A stretch of 64,000 nucleotides of DNA, from NCBI GenBank assembly GCA_963849305.1, contig CAWKGV010000003.1, forward strand, positions 1-64,000, in the 5' to 3' direction. Position numbers and translations under genes: made by a program. Below are positions 8,975-16,441 of this stretch, in pieces. Numbering within the stretch: the stretch's first letter is position 1; each line of letters begins with the position of its first letter. The notes below the pieces were generated by a model. The model was not told where the DNA came from, searched no databases, and saw only the letters and a list, made by a program, of their open reading frames with translations. This DNA comes from CAWKGV01 sp963849305 (lineage in GTDB: Bacteria; Pseudomonadota; Alphaproteobacteria; Acetobacterales; Acetobacteraceae).

Positions 8975-10555
8975 ATGCCGATCGTCCAGCAAGGAAGCAT
9001 CAACACCACTGCGCTAGTGGTGCCCGATCTTTACGTCCAGATTGTCCCCCCGCAAAACCTCGTTCTCAATGGCGTGCCGACCAATGTGCTCGGAGTTGTT
9101 GGCACTGCCTCCTGGGGGCCGGTTGGCCAGCCGGTGATCATAGCTTCAATGGCTGACTATGCTCAGTGCTTTGGCCCGATTGTTGCGCGCAAATACGACA
9201 TGGGTACCCAAGTCGCGACGGCTGTGCAGCAGGGAGCCCAGGATTTCCGGTGTGTGCGCGTGACCGATGGCACTGATACGGCTGCCCAGGTGACGGTTCC
9301 CGAGACGACTGCTACCTTCACGGCGCTTTACACGGGCTCACTGGGCAATCAGGTCGTGCTCACGCTTGGCCCCGGCGCGAAGCCTGGCTCTTGGCGCCTG
9401 ACTGTTTCGCTGCCCGGCTTGCAGCCTGAACTCTACGACAATCTAACGGGTTTCGGCGCGGCGTTCTGGAGCGCGCTGGCAGTGGCGGTGAACCAGGGCC
9501 AAGGCCCGCAGCGTGGCCCCTCGCAGCTCGTGGTGGCCAATGCCGGCGGCGCGACAGTCGCACCTGCCGCCTTCTCGATCAGCCTTGGCTCAGGCACCGC
9601 CGGAGCAGACGGTGCGGCCGGCGTCGCCGCCGCCCAGCTCGTCGGTTTGGACATCCCGCCGCGCACCGGTGTGTACGCCCTGCGTGGTCAGGGCTGCGGG
9701 ATCGCGCTCCTCGCGGATGCCGATGACTCCACGCAGTGGACGACCCAGGCCGGCTTCGGATTGCAGGAAGGGGTCTATATGATCCTGACCGGCCCTGCCG
9801 GTGATACGATTCAGAATGCGATAGTCACCAAGGGGCAAGCGGGGCTCGACAGCTACGCCGCCAAACTGATGTTCGGCGATTGGTTGTGGTGGTCCGACCA
9901 GGCGAATAGCACGGTCCGGCTTGTCTCGCCTCAGGGCTTCGCTGCCGGCCGGCTCGCCAATCTCTCACCCGAGCAGTCGAGCCTGAACAAGCCGCTGTAT
10001 GGTGTCATCGGCAGCCAGACGTCCGGCAGTCCCGGTTCGGGCCAAACGACCTCCTATTCGTCTGCCGACCTTGCCAGTCTTCTCGGCGCGGGCCTCGACG
10101 TGATCTCCAACCCGCAGCCCGGCGGCAGTTATTGGGGCGTGCGTGGTGGCTATAACTCGTCATCCAACGCCGCCGTAAACGGCGATAACTACACCAGACT
10201 GACCAACTATATCGCTGCGACGCTCGCTGCGGGCATGGGCCAGTATGTCGGTCAGGTCATCAATTCAGATCTGTTCCGGCGCATTCGGGCCACCCTGCTA
10301 AGTTTCCTGCAGAACATGTTGAGCCAGGGACTGCTCGGCAGCACCGACGGCAGCCTTCCCTTCAGCGTCGTCTGCGATCCCTCGAACAATCCTTCGAGCC
10401 GCACTGGGCTGGGCTACGTACAGGCAGACGTTCAGGTGCAGTACCAGGGCATCAACGAAAAGTTCATCGTCAACCTTGAAGGCGGCCAGACGGTGCAGGT
10501 CTCGGTGCAGACGCTGCCGGGCGGACAGCCCGCGCTCGCCGGCCAGTCGGCGTAA
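8975..10555 (+). CDS. tail sheath protein
   Basis: A 526-residue contractile sheath subunit (Mu gpL / P2 FI type). The N-terminus (VVPDLYVQIVPPQ) matches the sheath start that links neighbouring subunits, and the C-terminal part contains the conserved YTRLTNYIAATLAAGMGQYVGQVIN and RIRATLLSFLQNML segments of the sheath C-terminal domain. It is followed at once by a tube protein gene, the hallmark sheath-tube pair. This fixes the virion as a myovirus. The central region (about 110-250) is a variable, surface-facing domain. Confidence 0.9.
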   Translation: MPIVQQGSINTTALVVPDLYVQIVPPQNLVLNGVPTNVLGVVGTASWGPVGQPVIIASMADYAQCFGPIVARKYDMGTQVATAVQQGAQDFRCVRVTDGTDTAAQVTVPETTATFTALYTGSLGNQVVLTLGPGAKPGSWRLTVSLPGLQPELYDNLTGFGAAFWSALAVAVNQGQGPQRGPSQLVVANAGGATVAPAAFSISLGSGTAGADGAAGVAAAQLVGLDIPPRTGVYALRGQGCGIALLADADDSTQWTTQAGFGLQEGVYMILTGPAGDTIQNAIVTKGQAGLDSYAAKLMFGDWLWWSDQANSTVRLVSPQGFAAGRLANLSPEQSSLNKPLYGVIGSQTSGSPGSGQTTSYSSADLASLLGAGLDVISNPQPGGSYWGVRGGYNSSSNAAVNGDNYTRLTNYIAATLAAGMGQYVGQVINSDLFRRIRATLLSFLQNMLSQGLLGSTDGSLPFSVVCDPSNNPSSRTGLGYVQADVQVQYQGINEKFIVNLEGGQTVQVSVQTLPGGQPALAGQSA

Positions 10556-10564
10556 GGAGGGACC

Positions 10565-10993
10565 ATGTCCATCACCAACTTCTCGGTCGGCCGCGACACT
10601 CAACTGGTCGTCATTGGCCCAGCCGGCCGCATCGATCTGGTGCATGTCAGCAGCTTCGAGGCGCGACAGCTGACCCAGTCCGTCCGCGTGGACCGTCTCG
10701 ATGGCGTCCCGATGGGCACCGAGTTACCCAAAGGCTGGGAGGGCAGCTTCGAGATCGAGCGCGGCAACTCTGCCGTGGATGACTTCATTGCCGCCACCGA
10801 ACAGCAGTATTTCAGCGGCACCACCGCCACTCCCGGCACAATGTATCAGTACATATCGGAAACGGATGGTTCCACCTCGACTTATCAATATGATACCGTC
10901 ACCTTCAAGCTGGTGAGCGCCGGCCAATGGAAGGGCGACAGCAGCGTCAAGCAGAAGCTGGAGTTCTTCGCCGTGCGTCGCAGGCGCATCTGA
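10565..10993 (+). CDS. tail tube protein
   Basis: A 142-residue protein directly behind the sheath gene with AAGGAGGG about four bases before its ATG. The size, the beta-rich pattern and the motif AAT EQQYFSG followed by YQYDTVTFKLVSAGQWKGD fit the inner tube (Mu gpM / DUF2597-like) family, whose rings stack inside the sheath. Its stop overlaps the chaperone ATG at 10993. Confidence 0.82.
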   Translation: MSITNFSVGRDTQLVVIGPAGRIDLVHVSSFEARQLTQSVRVDRLDGVPMGTELPKGWEGSFEIERGNSAVDDFIAATEQQYFSGTTATPGTMYQYISETDGSTSTYQYDTVTFKLVSAGQWKGDSSVKQKLEFFAVRRRRI

Positions 10994-11337
10994 TGACACC
11001 CTCCGCGACCATCATCGCCGCGGCCACGGCGGCCCCAACGGTCACCGACGCGGCGGGCCGGCGCATCACGCTGCATCGGCTCACGGCGCTCGACAAGTTG
11101 CGTCTTTTCAAGGCCGCCGGCCCGCTTCTCTCCCAGAACCAGCACTGGCTCGGCATGGCGGCGCTCGCCTGCTCGGTCAGTGCTATCGACAATGTCCCAG
11201 TGCCGCCGCCCGCGACCGAACAGCAGATCGAGGCGATGGTCGCTCGGCTGGGCGATCCAGGCATCGCCGCCATCGCCACCGCACTCAGCCCGGAGCCGGG
11301 GCCCACACCCGAGGTGGTAGCTGCGGCGGGAAACTGA
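10993..11337 (+). CDS. tail assembly chaperone, short (0-frame) product
   Basis: A 114-residue protein ending AAGN, encoded between tube and tape-measure positions where phages encode assembly chaperones (lambda gpG, P2 gpE, Mu gp41). The segment RRITLHRLTALDKLRLFKAAG is typical. The last two sense codons are GGA AAC inside the heptamer GGGAAAC, and the next codon is TGA, so some ribosomes should slip back one base and continue for 57 codons. The ATG overlaps the stop of the tube gene. Confidence 0.8.
   Translation: MTPSATIIAAATAAPTVTDAAGRRITLHRLTALDKLRLFKAAGPLLSQNQHWLGMAALACSVSAIDNVPVPPPATEQQIEAMVARLGDPGIAAIATALSPEPGPTPEVVAAAGN
11328..11334 (+). promoter_or_regulatory. -1 programmed ribosomal frameshift site GGGAAAC
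   Basis: The heptamer G GGA AAC has the canonical X XXY YYZ form read in the 0 frame, and stands directly before the 0-frame TGA at 11335-11337. Slipping to GGG AAA enters an open -1 frame. The place, between the tube gene and the tape-measure position, is exactly where tailed phages use this device to make two chaperones in a fixed ratio. Confidence 0.85.
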
Positions 11338-11507
11338 GTCGGCACCCCGACCTGATCGACTGTCTGTACCTGGTCAGGCACGGGGTGCCGTTCGACGTCG
11401 CCTTCAGCCTCCCCGAAGACGAGCGCCTCGCCTTCATCGTTGCTCTCGGCACGCTGGAGGGACGGGAGTTCGATTGGCAGACCTTGCGCTGGAAGGATCA
11501 CGCATGA
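11334..11507 (+). CDS. -1 frame extension of the tail assembly chaperone (G-T type fusion)
   Basis: Fifty-seven codons (starting CTG AGT CGG) reached only by frameshifting at 11328-11334; there is no good start codon of its own. The predicted sequence contains LIDCLYLVRHGVPFDVAF and ends LRWKDHA, a conserved acidic/aromatic pattern known from the second chaperone in Mu-like phages. The fusion would be about 170 residues long. Its TGA overlaps the ATG of the next gene (11504). In the family, the fused C-terminal part recruits tube protein while the N-terminal part binds the tape measure. Confidence 0.8.
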   Translation: MSRHPDLIDCLYLVRHGVPFDVAFSLPEDERLAFIVALGTLEGREFDWQTLRWKDHA

Positions 11508-11875
11508 TCGCCATCACTGGTCTCGCGGAGGCAACCGAGCGACTCACCGGTCTCGACGTGTCCCAGGCCGGGCAGGGGGCTTTGGAGCAAGCCGCCCAGC
11601 AGCTTGAAGCCGCGGTGCGGGAAACCCTGTCCCACGTACCGGGCGAGGACCACGCGGCTCCCTGGCTCCGCACCGGCGCACTGCGCGCGTCGGTGGGCCA
11701 TCGGGTCAGCGAGGAAGCGGCCGTGATCGGCTCGGACGATCCGGTCGCGGTCGATCAGGAGTTGGGCACCCGGACCATCCCGCCGCGTCCCTTCCTTGCA
11801 TCCACGGCCGCCGCCAAGGCGGAGCAACTTGTCGAGGACTTCGCAGCCGCGCTCGCCCGCGCGCTCGGAGGTTGA
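11504..11875 (+). CDS. HK97 gp10-like tail completion protein
   Basis: A 123-residue protein with the typical C-terminal half of gp10-like / virion-morphogenesis proteins: WLRTGALRASVGHRV, then EQELGT-like VDQELGTRTIPPRPFLAS and a final helix. These proteins close the tail or neck. The TTG at 11474 would add ten residues but the ATG at 11504 overlaps the chaperone stop (ATGA) and is preferred. It is oddly placed after the chaperone rather than before the sheath, but this order occurs in Mu-like phages. Confidence 0.72.
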   Translation: MIAITGLAEATERLTGLDVSQAGQGALEQAAQQLEAAVRETLSHVPGEDHAAPWLRTGALRASVGHRVSEEAAVIGSDDPVAVDQELGTRTIPPRPFLASTAAAKAEQLVEDFAAALARALGG

Positions 11876-11876
11876 C

Positions 11877-13040
11877 GTGATCGACGCCTACACGATCGGC
11901 ATCACGCTGGCGCTGAACGATGGGGTCTCGGCCGGCATCGCTGCCATTCGCCGCGACCTGGCAGCCCTCGATGGCGCCATAGCCAACAGCGCGGCCGGCC
12001 TGCTCGCCCTGCGTCGGCTTGCCGAGCAGGTCAGCATGCCTACGACCCCGGCGTTGCCGGTGGCGCCTCCCCGTGAGCACTCGGCCAAGCCAACTTCGGC
12101 TCTTGAGACGCCCCCAGCCCCGCCGGCGCCAGCAGTGCGGCTTAAGACGCCTCCAGCCCCGCCAGCGCCAGCAGTGCCGCAGCAAACGCGGGCGCCCTCT
12201 CCCGCCCGAGACGCGCCGTCACCGCCTGCAGTGCCCTCGGTGCCATCGCCGCAAGCCGTGCCAGGCCTCGCGACGCAAGACGCATTGCCATTTCAACCGC
12301 CACAGTCCGCCTTAGCCCCGCCTACGCCAGCTCCCCAGGCTGCACCGGCCCCCATTCCCACACCAACCACGACCACTGGAGACAGATTGCATCGCGGTGC
12401 CGCTCCGGTTTCCGCCGCTCCGCCCTCACCGGCGACACCGCGACAGCCACTAGCAACGCCAGCGCAGCCCAACACCCGCTCCGCTGACTCACCGGACTAC
12501 GCGAATGTGGCAAAACAGATGGTTGCGTTGGGGCCGGCTCCGCGTTCGTCGAACGTACCGCCTACCCAGCAGGCAAGGCCCCAACCTGCTGATTTCGGTA
12601 GGTTAGCACGGAGCGCCCCCAGCGCAACGCAGCAGGATGACGCCGCTCTCGAGCGCCCTGTAGCTTCTGAACTGATCGAAATTCCGACAATCGCGGTCCC
12701 CATTCCCCGCTTGACTGTAACGCCGGCAGCTTCGCCGGTGCGCCACGCGACCGAGATACTCTCACCGGCATCGGCCGCTCCGATCGGATCGCCCGGCCGC
12801 ACCCCAACGACGCCAACTGGGTCGGCCATCTCCGATCCGTTAACGGCATCTGCCATGCCGTCCGCCACTCAATCGCCGCCGCTCGGCAGGGGTATGGGGG
12901 TGATTTACCTTGAAGGACAGCGCCTGGGCCGCTGGTTCGCGGACGAAATGGCCGACCGCGCTGCTCGACCAACTGCCGGGTTTACCGGTCTTGACCCGCG
13001 GCTAAGCCCGACCTTCCCAGGTGCGGCGAGCGGCGGCTGA
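11877..13040 (+). CDS. Pro/Ala-rich protein in the tape-measure position
   Basis: A 387-residue protein from a GTG start, one base after the previous stop. Residues 1-50 (IDAYTIGITLALNDGVSAGI and a helix after it) resemble the start of short tape-measure proteins, and the C-terminus (VIYLEGQRLGRWFADEMADR, ending in a FTGLDPRLSPTFPGA tail) also looks conserved. Between them about 290 residues consist mainly of Pro, Ala, Thr and Ser, including a near-repeat of TPPAPPAPAV at about 75-100. No long coiled coil or hydrophobic stretch of the usual tape-measure kind is seen. No other gene in the tail module could be the tape measure. Confidence 0.55.
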   Translation: MIDAYTIGITLALNDGVSAGIAAIRRDLAALDGAIANSAAGLLALRRLAEQVSMPTTPALPVAPPREHSAKPTSALETPPAPPAPAVRLKTPPAPPAPAVPQQTRAPSPARDAPSPPAVPSVPSPQAVPGLATQDALPFQPPQSALAPPTPAPQAAPAPIPTPTTTTGDRLHRGAAPVSAAPPSPATPRQPLATPAQPNTRSADSPDYANVAKQMVALGPAPRSSNVPPTQQARPQPADFGRLARSAPSATQQDDAALERPVASELIEIPTIAVPIPRLTVTPAASPVRHATEILSPASAAPIGSPGRTPTTPTGSAISDPLTASAMPSATQSPPLGRGMGVIYLEGQRLGRWFADEMADRAARPTAGFTGLDPRLSPTFPGAASGG

Positions 13041-13043
13041 CAC

Positions 13044-13847
13044 ATGGAGGATTTACGCCTTCCCTGCATCTTTTGGTTTCTCGGTGATCCACCTCCAGAT
13101 CTGTCCATCTTCACTCAGCCAGTCGGCCTTCCGTTCTGGTTCTGGTCCGAGGAGCCGCTCGGAAGCTCGACCGGGCCGGCGGGGGGATCTGCCAACTCCT
13201 CCAGTGCGGCAAACCGCTCCCCCGAAGCCAACTTGACCTCGGCTCGGGGCCAGACCGAACTCGTTGTCAAGCGGCAGCAGCCTGACACGCGAGCTGCTCC
13301 AGGCTTTCGGGATACCGCCGGCGCAGGCTCAAGAGGAAGAAGAAGGTGGTCGTCGCGTTATCCCAGGCCGCCCTGACCTCACGCTGGAAGAAGAGGTCTT
13401 ACTCGATCGGTTCAATGCGGCAATCCAGCAGCTCAGGCAAATCGAGCCCCAAAACGGAGAGCTGGTGTCCCTGACAGGCCCAGGCTACGTTCCGAACGAG
13501 GCCACTGTGCTTCGGGTCGAAGCCGAGCTTCGTGCTGCGAAGCAGCGGAGTGCGGTTCGAATCAGGACGGTCATTGACGAAACTCTTGCGGGCCATGGTG
13601 ATATCGGGAGCAGCACACATCTATCGGAGGACGAGTGCCTGACCGCCGGCCTACAGTTTCTGGGACCAGGATTAGGGAAATAGGAGACGGCGTGTTCCGA
13701 AGTGCGGATGGACTAAGACAGTTCCGGATCGACCGAGGGTCACTTCAGGGTAGACACCGGCCCAAAAGACCTCACGTCCAATATGAAGTGGTCAATCCAA
13801 AAACAAACCTCCCCTATGTGACTAATCATGTGGTGCTAACCCCGTGA
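13044..13847 (+). pseudogene. polymorphic-toxin-like gene, broken by two frameshifts
   Basis: Three overlapping frames read as one roughly 267-residue protein. Frame 3 from the ATG at 13044 gives a hydrophobic N-terminus (LPCIFWFLGDPPPDLSIF) and a Ser/Ala-rich linker. Near 13,267 the sense passes to another frame (SSGSSLTRELLQAFGIP, then an Asp/Glu/Arg-rich helical part to FLGPG). At 13,672-13,673 one base is missing (TAT read as TT), after which the first frame resumes with REIGDGVFRSADGLRQFRI and ends HVVLTP. That last domain resembles, from memory, C-terminal toxin domains of polymorphic toxins; I do not name a Pfam family. Its stop overlaps the immunity-like gene (GTGA). Local GC is lower than in the tail genes, suggesting transfer. 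Confidence 0.6.
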
Positions 13848-14128
13848 TTGATTTCAGGATAGGAGAGGTTGGTTACATTGAAGAGGGCGACCATCATAGA
13901 GGTCAGTACGTTCTAATCCAGGGTGATCGAAATAGAACGGGAGGCTATCAAGTATTTTACTCCCCAAATCCCGATTTCTTAGGCGGCATCGAGGGGAAGG
14001 TCTTCGATCATTGGGTTGAGAGCGAGGAGATGCTGCCGAAATATGTAGAAGCCGGTCATTGGAAGGTGCGCTGGTTGGGGAAGCGCATCCTGATGGATCC
14101 TGGATCCAATTGGCCAGCAGGGGATTAA
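13844..14128 (+). CDS. putative immunity protein
   Basis: A 94-residue acidic protein (MIDFRIGEVGYIEEGDHHRG, ending RILMDPGSNWPAGD) starting with a GTG that overlaps the TGA of the toxin-like frame by four bases, the tight coupling usual for toxin-immunity pairs. It is clearly AT-richer than the surrounding tail genes. Its frame is intact although the toxin frame is broken. The last 23 codons recur in altered form just downstream (14145-14213). I do not recognise a named immunity family; the role is inferred from size, charge, coupling and context. Confidence 0.6.
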   Translation: MIDFRIGEVGYIEEGDHHRGQYVLIQGDRNRTGGYQVFYSPNPDFLGGIEGKVFDHWVESEEMLPKYVEAGHWKVRWLGKRILMDPGSNWPAGD

Positions 14129-14144
14129 TGGCAGTGATAGTCCT

Positions 14145-14213
14145 GTGAAAGTGCGTTGGCTGGGGAAGTGGATCTTGATGGACCCTGATTCCAACTGGCC
14201 GATAGACGAATAA
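14145..14213 (+). pseudogene. remnant of a second immunity gene (3' end only)
   Basis: Twenty-three codons reading VKVRWLGKWILMDPDSNWPI plus DE and TAA match the end of the intact immunity gene (14060-14128: WKVRWLGKRILMDPGSNWPA, GD, TAA) at most residues, with many silent differences. There is no start or upstream part. The divergence at the DNA level shows it is not a recent tandem duplication but a relic of a related cassette. The 200 bases after it, up to 14412, contain no recognised gene. Confidence 0.65.
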
Positions 14214-14412
14214 GTTGCGCCTGCAGCAGCCCAACCTCGGCGTCGGGCGGCAGCGAGTAACAGTGGACGACAATGCCCTGGCGGCCCGTTACGGGTTTAA
14301 GTGGCCGCAAAGACGGATGCCGCCGGGCAAGCTCTGGCCGGTGTCGCGCCTGCTGGAAAACCTCGTTCAATCGCGGCCGGCTTTGGCATTCCTCCCTCGG
14401 AACACACCCACG

Positions 14413-15153
14413 ATGCCCGACATCGCGCTACTTCTCGGCCCCGTTGTCTTCGAGGACTTCGAGGTTCCCGCCCATATCAATGTCGGCGGCGGCCAGCGCT
14501 TGGCTGTCCATAAACTGGTCGGCGGCGCCCGGGTCATCGACTCCCTAGGCCGCGACGATGCGGAGATCTGCTTCTCCGGCACCTTCTCCGGCTCGGACGC
14601 CACGATCCGCGCACGTACGCTGGACACTCTCCGAGCCGCGGGCCAGCCGCTGCCGCTAACCTGGGATGTCTTCTACTACACCGTGGTCATCAGCCGCTTC
14701 GAGGCCGATTACCGCAACGGCTGGTGGATCCCCTACCGCATTACCTGCACCGTCCTGCGCGACGAGGCGAGCGCCCTGATACAGACCGTAGTATCGCTCG
14801 CCACCAGCGCCCTGTCGGACATCGGCGCGGCTGTATCGCAAGCGTCCAGTGCGGGTCTGGATCTCAGCGGCGCGCAGACTGCGCTCGCCGCGCCCGATGC
14901 CACGCAACGCGGAACCGCCGCGTACACGACTGCCCAGGCGAGTCTGGGAGGCGCGCAGGCCTCGATTGGGCAGTCAATCAGCTCCGCCGAAGCCACCCTG
15001 AGCGGCGCAGGCCTCGGCACGGCCGGCTCGGCTGGCGCGGGGATTACCGGCCTAAGCTCATCCCTGAACGCCTCCCAGCAACTCGCCGCGCTGACGGCGG
15101 CCCAGGCCTATACCGGCCGCGCCGCCATCAATCTGGCCAATGCGAGCACGTGA
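14413..15153 (+). CDS. baseplate / DNA circularisation N-like protein
   Basis: A 246-residue protein resembling the N-terminal domain of Mu gpN (DNA circularisation protein, actually a baseplate hub component). Seen are FEVPAHINVGGGQRLAVHKL, a VIDSLGRDDAEICFSGTFSG segment and FEADYRNGWWIPYRITC. The C-terminal 110 residues are Ala/Ser/Gly-rich and repetitive. The frame is open upstream to a TTG at 14215, but that part overlaps the region disturbed by the toxin cassette; the ATG at 14413 matches the expected protein start. It heads the baseplate gene series. Confidence 0.72.
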   Translation: MPDIALLLGPVVFEDFEVPAHINVGGGQRLAVHKLVGGARVIDSLGRDDAEICFSGTFSGSDATIRARTLDTLRAAGQPLPLTWDVFYYTVVISRFEADYRNGWWIPYRITCTVLRDEASALIQTVVSLATSALSDIGAAVSQASSAGLDLSGAQTALAAPDATQRGTAAYTTAQASLGGAQASIGQSISSAEATLSGAGLGTAGSAGAGITGLSSSLNASQQLAALTAAQAYTGRAAINLANAST

Positions 15154-15156
15154 CCC

Positions 15157-15342
15157 ATGAAGATCATCACCGTCGCCGGCGGTAACCTCTTCCGACTTGC
15201 CGCCGAGCAACTCGGTGATGCGACCCAGTGGATCCGCATCGCCCAGCTCAACAACATCGCGGACCCAATGCTGGCGGGGGTCGTCACGCTCCTGATTCCA
15301 GACGTGGATCCCAATGCCGGAGGCGGCATTGCTGCTCAGTGA
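15157..15342 (+). CDS. LysM-like tail protein (gpX type)
   Basis: A 61-residue protein made of a single LysM-like fold: ITVAGGNLFRLAAEQLGDAT, then WIRIAQLNNI and a closing VTLLIPD. Small proteins of this kind (P2 gpX, LysM) sit in the baseplate hub of contractile tails. It begins three bases after the previous stop and overlaps the hub gene by 29 bases in another frame. Confidence 0.75.
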   Translation: MKIITVAGGNLFRLAAEQLGDATQWIRIAQLNNIADPMLAGVVTLLIPDVDPNAGGGIAAQ

Positions 15343-16441
15343 TGCGCAGCTCCCTTGGCGGAGCCCCGCGCTCAGGCTGCTTGCCAACGGGCAGCCACTG
15401 ACCGGCGTCATTGAAGCCGAAGTACTCGCCAACAACCACTTCGCCGCCGACCGTTTCAGCGCCACCATCGCCCTCGGAGCCGACTCGATAGCCTCCGCCC
15501 CGTTCTGGGCCGCGACACAAACCATCCTGATCGAGGTTCAGTTCAGCCTCGACGGCGCTGGATACTCAAGTCTTATACAGGGTCTTGCCGACACGGTGAT
15601 CATGGACCCGGTCGCCGGCATCCTGCGCCTGGCGGGGCGTGATCTCACTGCCGCACTGATAGAGACCCGCATCCAGGAAGCTTTCGCCAACCGCACGGCC
15701 AGCGAGATCGTCACGATTTTCGCCCAGCGCCACGGCCTCACGCCGGCGGTCACGGCCACCACGACCCCGGTCGGCCGCTACTACGAGAATGAGCACGACC
15801 GCATCACTCTCGATCAATTCAGCCGCGCGACGACGGAGTGGGATCTTCTGGTCTTCTTGGCCCGACAGGAAGCGTTTGACGTGTTCGTCCAGGGCACTAC
15901 GCTGTACTTCCAACCGCCCGATCAGTCCGCAACCGATTGCTGGCTCGTACAGCCTACCGACTTGATCGACCTTCGCCTCCAGCGATCGCTGACCCTCGCG
16001 CGCGACATCGAGGTAGCGGTCAAGAGCTGGAACTCCCGCCAGAGCAGCGCCTTCACTCAGACCGCCCGCGCTTCCGGCCGAGCCGGCGCGGGCGGAACCT
16101 CCGGCTTAGGACGCGAGCCGCCGCAACGTTACGTCTTTGTCCGCCCCAACCTAACACCCGACCAGGCGCTCAAGATCGCTCAGCAGAAGCTCGCCGAACT
16201 GACGCAGCATGAGCGGGTCATAGAGGCGACCATGCCGGGCGAACTTGCGCTCACGCCGCGCAGCACAATCACGCTTAGCGGCACCGGCACCGAATTCGAC
16301 CAACTCTACTACATCGACGTGATTGAGCGGTCGCTTCGCTTGGATGGCGGCTTTACCCAACGTATTCGCGCCAAGAACACGTCGCCTCGAACCCAGACAA
16401 CCACGCCAGCCGATACCGTCGGCAGCGTTACGGGATCCTGA
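15314..16441 (+). CDS. baseplate hub protein (gpD / Mu gp44-like)
   Basis: A 375-residue hub protein of the late-control D family (P2 gpD, Mu gpP). The N-terminal beta barrel (LANNHFAADRFSATIALG) is followed by LAGRDLTAALIETRIQEAF, the usual GRD segment, and by a domain with a YENEHDRITLDQFSRATTEW pattern. The protein forms the cylinder that caps the tube and holds the spike. Its gene stands between the LysM-like and spike genes, the standard order. The stop is directly followed by the ATG of the spike gene. Confidence 0.82.
   Translation: MPEAALLLSDAQLPWRSPALRLLANGQPLTGVIEAEVLANNHFAADRFSATIALGADSIASAPFWAATQTILIEVQFSLDGAGYSSLIQGLADTVIMDPVAGILRLAGRDLTAALIETRIQEAFANRTASEIVTIFAQRHGLTPAVTATTTPVGRYYENEHDRITLDQFSRATTEWDLLVFLARQEAFDVFVQGTTLYFQPPDQSATDCWLVQPTDLIDLRLQRSLTLARDIEVAVKSWNSRQSSAFTQTARASGRAGAGGTSGLGREPPQRYVFVRPNLTPDQALKIAQQKLAELTQHERVIEATMPGELALTPRSTITLSGTGTEFDQLYYIDVIERSLRLDGGFTQRIRAKNTSPRTQTTTPADTVGSVTGS

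Noticed and set aside
12100..12180. Short repeat of CCAGCCCCGCCGGCGCCAGC-type sequence as a mobile or regulatory repeat
   Set aside because: The two near-copies keep the reading frame (TPPAPPAPAV twice) and are explained as an internal repeat of the Pro-rich protein.
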